A stretch of DNA of 64,000 nt from Cyclina sinensis. Taxonomy: Eukaryota; Mollusca; Bivalvia; Venerida; Veneridae. Positions 11,301-21,902 of this stretch are shown here, one piece after another. Both the position numbers and the translations under genes were made by a program. The stretch covers positions 28,885,921-28,949,920 of the forward strand of contig JAAONU010000001.1 of NCBI GenBank assembly GCA_012932295.1, written 5' to 3'. Numbering within the stretch: the stretch's first letter is position 1; every line of letters starts with the position of its first letter. The notes beneath the pieces are model-generated. The model saw only the letters and a program-made list of their open reading frames with translations, was not told the origin of the DNA and searched no databases.

Positions 11301-14200
11301 GTTTCCAGTTCTAATTAATAAATGTGGGGTACGCACATTTTTTGTTATGTAAATTATTGCTTTACTATAATTTTGATTTTGCTGATTTTTACATTTCAGT
11401 TGCAGAGGATAAGGTCCAAAGAAAGGTGAGGTCCTAGGTATAGTTGCTCATTTTACAGTTTGAAAATCAGCCTGTCTTTTGTATAAGTTTTAATTTGGGC
11501 TGCTGCTTATATAGTATTTGTCTTTTTCATATACCATCCTGAGAGTCTGGAAGAGGTTGGTGAAAGATGGAATACAGCATCTAAACCCCTGAAACAAGGT
11601 TTTAAGGTATATTTGATTTCTTTAGCATGTAATTATTATTTTACTTTGATTGTACGTGTTAGTTGCACTTGTTGTTTGTTTTTGCTGTTGATTTCTATTT
11701 TATTTATAATGTTTCCAGTTTTAGGTTTTGTTAGCATGCATTGATTTGTTTAATACTGTGGCTTTATGTTGATTTGTTATTTTGGTGGTTCGAGTTTATT
11801 TTTTTTTCTTTATTGTCATATATTTATTTTGCTAATTATTATATTACAATTTCAGAGGATAATGAAAGGAAGGTCAAAGGTAAAGTTGTTCATTTTACAG
11901 TTTGAAAAAGCCTATTTTTGAGTAAGTTTTAACTTGGGTTGTAACTAATAGATTGTTTATCTTTTTTCATATTCCATTTTGAGAGTCTGAAAAAGGTTGA
12001 TGAAAGATGGAATCCAGCATCTGGACTCCAGAAACAAGGTTTGAAGGTATATTTTAATTAATTTGTTATGTTTCCAGTTCTAATCAATAAATGTGGGGTA
12101 CGCACATTTTTTGTTATGTAAATTATTGCTTTACTATAATTTTGATTTTGCTGATTTTTACATTTCAGTTGCAGAGGATAAGGTCCAAAGAAAGGTGAGG
12201 TCCTAGGTATAGTTGCTCATTTTACAGTTTGAAAATCAGCCTGTCTTTTGTATAAGTTTTAATTTGGGCTGCTGCTTATATAGTATTTGTCTTTTTCATA
12301 TACCATCCTGAGAGTCTGGAAGAGGTTGGTGAAAGATGGAATACAGCATCTAAACCCCTGAAACAAGGTTTTAAGGTATATTTGATTTCTTTAGCATGTA
12401 ATTTTTATTTTACTTTGATTGTACGTGTTAGTTGCACTTGTTGTTTGTTTTTGCTGTTGATTTCTATTTTATTTATAATGTTTCCAGTTTTAGGTTTTGT
12501 TAGCATGCATTGATTTGTTTAATACTGTGGCTTTATGTTGATTTGTTATTTTGGTGGTTCGAGTTTAGTTTTTTTTTCTTTATTGTCATATATTTATTTT
12601 GCTAAATATTATATTACAATTTCAGAGGATAATGAAAGGAAGGTCAAAGGTAAAGTTATTCATTTTACAGTTTGAAAAAGCCTATTTTTGAGTAAGTTTT
12701 AACTTGGGTTGTAACTAATAGATTGTTTATCTTTTTTCATATTCCATTTTGAGAGTCTGGAAAAGGTTGATGAAAGATGGAATCCAGCATCTGGACTCCA
12801 GAAACAAGGTTTGAAGGTATATTTTATTTTGTTAGCATGTAGTTTTTATGCTCCTTTTTTGTTTTAGTTGCTTGTTGTTTGTTTTTGATGTAGATTTCTA
12901 TTAATTTGTTGTGTTTCCAGATTTATCTATTAATGCAGGTGTTGTTTGCATGTATGTTATGTAAAATACTGTTGTTTTGTACTGTTTTATTATTTTGGGG
13001 TTTAGATTTTGTTTGTAAAGAATTTCTTTATTGTCATATATTTATTTTGCTAAATATTATATTATACTTTCAGAGGATGAGGTCCAAAGAAAGGTAAGAT
13101 CTAAGATAAAGTTGATCATTTTACAGTTTCAGAGTCAGTCTATTTTTATCAGTTTTAATTTGGGTTGTAACTAATATATTGTTTTTTTTATTTGCATATA
13201 CAATCCTGAGAATCTGGAAGATGTTGATTAAAGATGGAATGCAGCATCTGGACTCCTTAAGAAGGTTTTAAGGTATATTTCATTTCTTTAGCATGTAATT
13301 TTTATGTTGCTTTTGTTGTGTTAGTTGAACTTGCTGTTTGTTTTGCTGTTGTTTTCTATTAATTTGTTATGTTTCCAGTTCTAATCAATAAATGTGGGGT
13401 ACGCACATTTTTTGTTATGTAAATTATTGCTTTACTATAATTTTGATTTTGCTGATTTTTACATTTCAGTTGCAGAGGATAAGGTCCAAAGAAAGGTGAG
13501 GTCCTAGGTATAGTTGCTCATTTTACAGTTTGAAAATCAGCCTGTCTTTTGTATAAGTTTTAATTTGGGCTGCTGCTTATATAGTATTTGTCTTTTTCAT
13601 ATACCATATCCTGAGAGTCTGGAAGAGGTTGATGAAAGATGGAATGCAGCCTCTGGACTCCAGAAATAGGTTTTAAGGTGTATTTGATTTCTTTATTTTG
13701 CTTTTGTTGTGTTAGTTAAACTAGTTTTTGCTGTTAATATCTATTAATTTTTATGTTTCCAGTTCAAATGTTTTAACGAGGGTTTGCAGCCATGTTAAGC
13801 TATAAATAATATTGTTGTTTTTTGTTGATTTGTTGTTTTTGTGGTTTGGATTTTGTTTGTCACTTTATTGTCATATATTTATTTTATTGATCATTTTTTA
13901 CAATTTCAGAGGATAAGATCTAAAGAAAGGTAAGATTTCAGGTAAAGTTGCTCAGTTTACAGTTTGAATATCAGCCTATGTTTGTATAAGATTTAAATTG
14001 GGCTGTCACTGATATTATATATATGTATTTTTTTCGCAATGTTTTAAGGTATATTTGATTTCTTTATTATGTAATTTTTCTTTACCTAATATATTTTTTG
14101 TCTGTTTCATGTACCACCCTGAGAGTCTGGAAGAGGTTGTTGAAAGATGGATTGCAACATCTGGACTCCTGAAACAAGGTTTTAAAGTATATTAGCTTTA
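8400..14200 (+). repeat. Array of ~430-bp repeats carrying conserved exon-like segments
   Basis: About twelve to thirteen units, each usually 390-460 bp. Each has segment A (about 65 bp, CCTGAG|AGTCTGGAAGAGG ... GGTTTTAAG|GTATAT) and a TTTCCAG-ended tract. Each also has segment B, a 20-26-nt block (TTTCAG|AGGATAAGGTCTAAAGAAAG|GTAAGAT or GTGAGG). Segment A copies start near 8740, 9165, 9612, 10295, 10687, 11139, 11541, 11984, 12310, 12752, 13210, 13614 and 14123. The splice-like edges are better kept than the T-rich filler. Segment A is open in one frame in several copies but has stops in others, so coding is unlikely. Larger blocks inside the array are themselves duplicated. Confidence 0.8.
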
Positions 14201-15289
14201 CTTTGGGCTGTCACTATATACTGCTTCCAGGGTTCAAACCAGTACTGGCGCTTGTAAATTAACTCTTATGTAATTTATCAAGTGTTAATTTGTCCTGGTA
14301 GTGAATTTCTTTGTAAACTTAGATCTTTGTATATAGAGTGTTCTTTGTATATTTTAAAGGCAATTAGGAAAGATTATAGTGACACGAATGATTGGAAAGC
14401 AGCTTGGCGGGATGGTGATATGGATGGGTGGATGACTACATGGACAGGACTGGTGTTAGAATAGATGAATGGTTTTATACAGGATTAACAGGATTAATAG
14501 AATTACAGGATTATTCAGAATTAATGACAAAATACACACCAATGCCCCAAATTATTTGTAAGGTTTGTGAAATTAAATGTTGGATAAATATATGACCTTA
14601 AAATGTTTTACTGGTATGTCCATTAAATGTCTTTGCAAGTTGATGTTAAAGATGGATTAACAATTAAGGTTTCTATATTAAGGAAATGGGCATCTAAAGA
14701 AAAGCAAATGAGAATGGACATCTATTTCATTATCAAATGAGTGCATTGGTAATCATTTGACAGCAGAGTTTCTTCAATCTAGACATAGAATGTGAAGAAT
14801 TTTCAACAAAAGCCATAAAGTCAAGAAGACGGACCTGGCAGTAAGACACAAACGTTCTAGGAGAAGTTATTGATGTTTATTGACAAAATACTGCAATGGT
14901 AAGTCCAGTACAGTTGTCATATTGATGGAGACATCTTTTTTGTCTCTGAAGAGCTTTAGTTAAAACACAGATGAAAAACTACAGAATTGAAAATTATATG
15001 AACATAAGGTTTACAATTGTACTGTATTCTTGTATTAGTTGTTTGTCTGCCAAGAGAAGTCTAGAATGTCGAGATCATGCATAATTGAAGACTACAGGAG
15101 CTTTGTTTGGTAGTTATTTCTGATATTTGGATGTCTGGAATATGCAACCAATGCCAGAATGAACCGGCCTTTTGAGAATTAAAATGCTTTGAATATTAAA
15201 CTTGAATATGAAAATCGGTGTTTTATAAAATACATTTGAAATATTTGGGGGAATCAAGATTATTACATTATATAAGTATTTTTAATACT
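14201..15289. other. No gene seen
   Basis: Sequence between the exon-like array and the GGATGG minisatellite. Short frames only, no recognisable domain; may be intron or exon of the putative transcript. Confidence 0.4.
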
Positions 15290-17110
15290 GTATGACTAAA
15301 CATCCATAGAAAGGATAGCAGTAATATGGACAGATAATAGCATAGATGGATGGAGAAATGATTGGCAGGGGCTTGGATGGTGGGATGGCAGGCAGAATTG
15401 AAGTTGGCAATATGGGATAGGTGCATGGTAGCAGAAAGACAGGGAAATGAGGTCTACATGAATGAATGGATGGCAAGATTGACAGATGGGGGCATATCAT
15501 CACAAAACACTATTGGACCAGAAATACAAGTTTTATGGAATTAAGTATTATAAATGTCTTTAAAATGATATGTCTAGTAAATTATTTTAAGCAGGCAAGT
15601 AGATTTCAAAAACAGATAAATTGAGGTTTCCAAATTAAGGATTTTCCTTTTTTAATGACCACCTACAGAAATAAAAGCAAAAACAAATAGTAAAAATTAA
15701 AATGGATTTTTTTAACCAGATGTTCTTTATGAAATTTCAAGGCAGCAGAAGTAATAAATATGTTATTAGCTAATACCAGATTATAAATTAATATCATTTA
15801 AGATATGAGGAAAATGTAAGATTATTGGCTGTTTTTCTAATAGTTGCTGAATGGTTGGATGGCAGCTGCTTAAACCAGTCAATGGCAGCACAAAAAAGAT
15901 GGCAACAACATGGACGATGGCATGGCAGCAAAATGAATGGATGGATGGCAGCTGTAGAAATGTATTGCAGCAACAAGGACAGGTTGATGGTAGGATTAAC
16001 AGATGTCAGCACAGATGGTTAAATGGATGGCAGCAACATGGACAATGGCATGGTGGCACAGCTAGGTGGATGACAGCTTGGATGGCAACAACAATGATCA
16101 GTTGATGTCAAGATGAATAGGTGACAACAGAGAGGGATGGTTGAATGGGTGGCTGCAACATGGAAGCGGGGCTTGTGGAAGCTTGGTTATGAAGATGAGA
16201 ACAATATTTAAGGTGACAGGGGTATGGCAGCTTGGATGGATGTCAGCACAGGTGAAAACATAAAATATGTATGATGGCAGCTTTGATGGATGTTGGCACA
16301 GATGTATGACAGTGACATGGATGGGGGTGGCAGCAACATGGAAGTGTGGTGGCGTTTTGAATGGATGAGAGCACAGATTGGTAGCAGAATGGATAACAGT
16401 GACATGGACAGGTAGTTTTCTGCATTGACAGATGAAGACTACATTGATGAGTGGATATGGCTTGGATGGAATGAGCATACAGGATTAGTTTTAAACATGT
16501 TAAAGGTTTGTGGAGTTTTTTTAAAGACAAAGGTTTTTAAATTGATTTGTCCAGTTAGTTTGTTGCATTTTGTTAAGCAAGCGATTAATTAGAAAATATC
16601 TAAGGTTACTAAATCAGGGAATTTCTTTCTTTCAATCAGCACCTTTAGAAATAAAAGCTTTAAAAATGTGGAAAAAAATGTATCATTAATTTGTGCCTGC
16701 ATAAAATGTCATTCTAAGGCAGATACATATTGTGTGGTGAATTTTTAAAGGGTTGATGGCAGGATGAACAGGTTTCAACACAGAGGGATGGTTGAATGGA
16801 TGGCTGCGACATGGATGGGGCAGCTTGGTTAGGAGGATGGCAACAACATTGAAGGGGACAGGGGCATGAAATCTTGGATAGATGTTGACACAGTGGGTTG
16901 GGTGAATGGATGGTGATGACAAGAATGATGGATAGCAGCAACATGGAAGTGTGGTGGGCATGACATTTTGGACTGTTGTCTGCACAGGTGGATAGCATAA
17001 TGGATAGTGGCAAAACGGATAGGCAGATGACTGCATTGATAGATGATGACTACACTGATGAGTGGATATGCCTTGAATGGATGTCATCATAGATGTGAGC
17101 ATACAAGATT
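15290..17110. repeat. Degenerate GGATGG/ATGGCAGC minisatellite
   Basis: Three dense patches (about 15300-15490, 15840-16500 and 16740-17100) are built from ATGGATGGCAGC, AACATGGACAATGGCATGG and similar purine-rich units. They are interrupted by ordinary AT-rich sequence with shared flanks (for example TTTAGAAATAAAAGC near 15670 and 16640). The patchwork with repeated flanks suggests duplication of a larger block. Overlapping long reading frames on both strands are by-products of the repeat. Confidence 0.75.
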
Positions 17111-19343
17111 AACTGGGGATTCAGAATTATTGACAAAATACTGATCAGGACTTCATCTGGAGAAGGTAGGATTTTTTGCTCTTTTTAATGTATTATTAAA
17201 CTACCACATGTGCTTTATTAATCACCATGTCCATCCATTCATTTAGACTTTTTTCTTCTACTTTTCCATTTGGTGTTGTCATTGACTCCTTGATTTAACT
17301 GCAAGATATCTCTTAGTATTACTGGTAGTGGTTACTAATGTATTAAATTATTTGAGACATATTTACATAATTTCTGGTTAAATTATATTGTATTATTTAT
17401 TTTCAACAAAACTGAAAATCTGACTACTTAGTTTCATTTGTTAGTGTCAGCCTAGCTTTTTGAACATATTTTGTACTATTATGTTTCAGTTCATAAGTCA
17501 GCAGGTTCAGGAATTCAGACCAAAAACCACTGAGCTGCAACAAGATGGCTGCATGAATACCAAAGAAGCAGTCAACACATCTGACATTAACCAAAGATAA
17601 AAGTGGTGACATACCTGCTGGTTTCTCAAGCAATATGAGTAAATCTGCTACACCAAACTTGTCATCATATATTCAGTTTAGGAGCTCAGTCTATAAGGAC
17701 TTTAAGTACTACAGCCATGATCTTCAAGGTAAAGTGACAAAAGTTTATTTTGAATTGTTTAGTTCAATAATTTATACTGATTATTTATTAAACAGTATAT
17801 AAATGACTGTTTTCTATTCCAAGCAGTTTAAATTTTCCCTTCAAATTTGATAAAATATATTTTAAATGAAGGAGGGTACATATATTGTGATGTCTTGACA
17901 TAAAATATATAGTTTTTGTACACTCCATCTCCCAAAAATAGTAATATCAACCATCACTAGACTTGCTGGATTTATTAGGTTGATCAGTTGCCAGTGACAT
18001 AACCACATTTAGCATCCTTATCAATAATCTTATGTTTTTTTTTTCAGAAATGCTCATGGCTGAAAATACTAATCAAATACAGTCTGTACTTCACATGTTT
18101 TTAATGAGTTATAAAAACATTTTTTTACTTCCAGTTCTTTATCTTTGATGAATTCACAAAGGAGTTAATGGTGTAATGCCAAAAGTGTAATATTGATTCT
18201 ATATTTCAGGTATGCAAGTTTGTTGTATTTCTCATCTGCAGAAGAAATTCTTCTCAGAGGACAAAAAAACTGAACTTTTTAACCAAAGAAAATACTCCTG
18301 ATCAAGGTAATACATGAAACAATTTTTTTTTACACTGTACAATTTCTCAGGACTCAAAGAGCTTTTGGAAACGATCATTTCATTTAGTTATTTTAGCTGT
18401 ATTAAGTCCTCTTAACAATTTTAGATATATCAAGCAGCAGTCTTCCAAATGGTTCTTCCTGGGAAAGATTTTATCCAGATCTCTATCTTCTAAGGGTGTT
18501 GATCAAGAACAGCTCAAAACCAGGAAGGTCCAGTCCAGACTGACCCACATCAGTGATTAATGACAAAGCTAATAATTACAATTTTTCAAAACTAAAGTAT
18601 GCATAAAACAAACATGTAAGATATAATTTCTTTTGCATAATTATTCTTGCGCTGTAACTTGCCTCTATCTTTTCAGTGATTTATCTACGCCAAAAGATGC
18701 TCCAGGGGGATTTCTTGTGACAGTACTAACACTAGATTTTTACAGTGTTTCAAGATGCTATCAAATAAACAGATGAAACAATATTGACTGTGATATGCAG
18801 TAATGGCATTATATATAGTGACTATACACAAAAAAATGTCTGTAAGAACAAGTCGAACTTTCAACAGTTGTTACAAGGGACAATGAGCTATTAGTGAGAC
18901 AAAAGAAAGGAACATTAACTGTGTCTAGCAATAGTTTATGAAGTGCACACGTTAACAATGAATGTCAAACTGTGTTAAAACCCTATAATTATAGCATGTA
19001 GAGTGTGCAATCATGTACGGTATTATCATAAAATTTTTGTTTGTATAATATGTATCAGTTCAAGCATTTCAAAATGTACATGTAATAATTCAGTATTAAC
19101 TGACTTCACAAATTTGGATTAAATCTGTTAGAGTGTGTCCCAACACTCCCGCAGTACAACACTTTTTGACAAATGGGAACAGGTTTCCAGAGTTTCTATC
19201 TCTGGTTTTTCCTGGGCGAAGTCGACCGCTATTTTAAGTTACAAAGGCAAATGGTTTTTTTGTATTCATTACAATGATTGGACTTTTTGACATGTTGAAT
19301 GCTAAGTTGCACTATTATAACTGTTGTATTTTTGTGTTTGAAG

Positions 19344-19349
19344 AATAAA
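19344..19349 (+). terminator. Poly-A signal AATAAA
   Basis: Canonical hexamer in the last putative exon of the 5.9-19.4 kb transcript, followed by a T/GT-rich stretch. It is the best candidate 3' end for that unit. Confidence 0.4.
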
Positions 19350-19365
19350 ATTTTAGTTATTTGAG

Positions 19366-21902
19366 TATGGTTTGTCCTTTCTTTCCTGAAATATCCTGTG
19401 AATTGAACAAGTTACAGACTGATTTTACTGGGTAAAATAATGAATGAAAAACTCAAAATTCTACATGAAATGAAAGAACACAACCTGAACTAGGAAACCT
19501 AGAAGTAAACTACTGCGGCAGTCTCTGGAGTAAATGCTGGCATAACTGATCTAACTAGAAACAGCTAGACATTTAGTGCCTTTTATTAGACATAACAGTG
19601 ACTTACATTCAGTGATCCCTAATAGACCAGTTTATACACCACTTGCATTAAGAAACCTCTTGACAAAAAAAACAACACCAAGGGGGCTAATTACAGATTT
19701 AGGGAAATGCAGCTTCTCACTTGATTCAAGGTCTCAAGCAATATTACATGTGCAGAACAATCTATCATTTGCTGATTTCTATGCCCTCATCACTATGGGG
19801 GGGGGGGGGGTGGTGCATATAGATTTGCCCTTGTTCTTTTGTCCCCGTCTGAATGTAGACCAGTTTGTGTCACTTGCAACTCCAAACATATAACTGCTAG
19901 AGCCATGAAACTTTCTAAGAAAAGTTGTCAGCATGTGAACTTAACCACCTGGGTATTTTGACGCAAATTTATTGGAGATCGGCATAGTAATGTCCCCTGA
20001 TAAGGCGAAAAAATAGCATTTTTAGACTTTATAGCATCTGTAATTGAACATGATTTTTTGTGACAATACAGAAGAATGTGGGGGCGTCCGTGTTCTATGG
20101 ACACATCTCTAGTTTTCACCTGGAGCCCAGTAGTATACTTTATTCATATTGTTTGCTGCCAATGGGAATTATTTTAAATCACACTTATGTTAGCCCTCAC
20201 TCATGTCTGTCAGCAAGAACTGTATCCTACTTCCGGGTTAATCAAATTCGTCTTTTGAAACTTTATAGTGTAGATAATTCACATATATTGGGACCTGTGT
20301 CCACCTGTCTGTATGCACATCAAATGGAAAATTTTGACCTTGCAATATCCTTGTTATAATTATGAGGAAGACTACCAATAGTTAATCATGTGACCCTCAA
20401 GTAGGATAAAATAATGACCTAACCAGTTTATTTGTAGTTTGGGTATACAGGTCCATGTAAAAAAAATACACCTGACTACCAGGACAGAGTAACAAGTGAT
20501 CCCAGGGCCTTGGTAGAGGTCAACAGGACAATCTTCATACAAATTTTGAAAAGTTTCCGCCTGTTTTCTAATCTTTCACATCTATAAAATGTATTTCTGT
20601 AAAGGCTTAACCATTATGTGACTACTAGTGACCCTTTTAGGAAAGCTTTTAACAAGCAAGTTGACAGCAACTGCACACACTTACTAGGTGGTAATGCCAA
20701 TGTTTTCTATTTATCCTTTCAGCAAAAGAAATACGAAACATTAAGTTAACTGGTGGTATTTCTGGACACTTTCAGGTCTATTATTTGCATTAGGATCTCT
20801 ATAACAGTAAAACTTTTAGCAAATGTTAACTAGTTAACCAGATATTTATCACAAAAGTAAGTGCTTTAAAGTAAAAATTGTAATGTATTTAAAGTAAAAA
20901 TGCTGTAGAAATATTGAAATTCAGCACAGACAGACATTATAAGTTCTCCGTAAAATTTTCTTTTTCTCATTATGCTCAGGTTTTGAGAGTACAGACTTTT
21001 GTTGATGGCAGGGTTACTTCCCATTACCTTAAACACTGATCATGTAAAAAGGTAAATCCAACAAAAATACAAGACATCTTCTTTCTTTCAACAGTAAATC
21101 AACCCTCAGTTCATGCATAATTAAATGGAATGTTAAATAACAACAATAAATATTCCTCTTACAAGGATGTTACACACAAAGCATTCTGCAACAAAACAGG
21201 TTAGACAAAGTAAATATTCACTGAAAACAGGGCCTTAATTAAGGCCCTGATGAAAATTAATCTTTCAAACCCTCATAATGTATGCAGGATGGAAAATGTT
21301 GCCAGATTACAGCAGTCCACAAACTAATGTACAAGTATATATTTTTTATGAGAATGATACGTTTGTGATTTTAATGAATGACCCTGTTAATGAAAACTTA
21401 TACCCACATAAAAGCCTTGTATATTTCATCTAATAACCAAAACAAAAAAAACATTTCCAATGATCTGTGATTTATCTATTCTACTAACTAAATATCTAAA
21501 CACTTCACTTCAGAATCCTATTGAAATGCGAAAATCTCCTTCTACACAGTAAATACACTTAATAATGTCAATAATACACAAACCTCTTTTTTTTTAAACC
21601 CACATTTTTTCTCTCTGAGTACAGGAAGCAAGACCTGTCCAGACATCAAATTAGTATCTCTGGTCTTTCTTCATTTCACAATCTTTTTTCTCCCCAAAAC
21701 AGTGGTTAAAAACTGTCTTTCTATTCTAAATCAAACACATTGCATTCATTTGAAATCACAGATAGGAAACAGTAATCATACTCCATGTTTTCTTCAAAAC
21801 TGTAAGTCATACACTGATATAGCAAATAAAACTACCCCCAAGTCTCTCATCTGCAGCCAACATTTCTTCAAATCTATTGCACATTGTATCACAGAAAGGC
21901 AT
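19366..21902. other. No protein gene seen; includes likely GNPTG 3' UTR
   Basis: The part next to 21902 should hold the 3' UTR of GNPTG on the minus strand; the poly-A site was not fixed. A run of 14 G lies at about 19797-19810, and a 22-bp perfect palindrome lies at 21228-21249. A 105-codon plus-strand frame at 19576-19893 has no recognisable domain. Confidence 0.5.
21228..21249. repeat. 22-bp perfect palindrome
   Basis: The half-site CAGGGCCTTAA is followed directly by its exact complement. The CAGGGCC ends look like hAT-type termini meeting head to head, but no target duplication is visible. Confidence 0.8.

Larger units (their letters stand above)
5880..19365 (+). ncRNA. Putative spliced long non-coding transcription unit
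   Basis: Several segments look like exons by their splice signals. The first ends at 6060 (AAG|GTAAGC). Others are 6498-6600 (TTTTCAG| ... |GTAAGC), 7164-7270 (TTCCATAG| ... |GTGTGT), 17490-17728 (GTTTCAG| ... |GTAAAG) and 18210-18306 (TATTTCAG| ... |GTAATA). One begins at 18425, and a last one begins near 18678 after CTTTTCAG. A poly-A signal AATAAA lies at 19344. The exon at 7164 shares CCTGAG...GAGGTTG...GAAAG with the repeated exon-like segment of the 8.4-14.2 kb array, which ties the array to the unit. No consistent reading frame runs through these segments, so I call it non-coding. The transcription start is unknown, and all of this is inference from splice motifs. Confidence 0.4.

Noticed and set aside
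10836..13097. Two near-identical 63-codon frames, hydrophobic
   Set aside because: They come from T-rich filler of the cassette array and are duplicated with it; the neighbouring units do not keep the frame.
15794..17102. Many overlapping 60-138-codon frames on both strands
   Set aside because: They are by-products of the GGATGG minisatellite (repetitive His/Pro/Ser-rich or Trp/Met-rich translations) with no domain.
19576..19893. 105-codon plus-strand frame
   Set aside because: No recognisable domain, no splice context, and it runs through a 14-G homopolymer.
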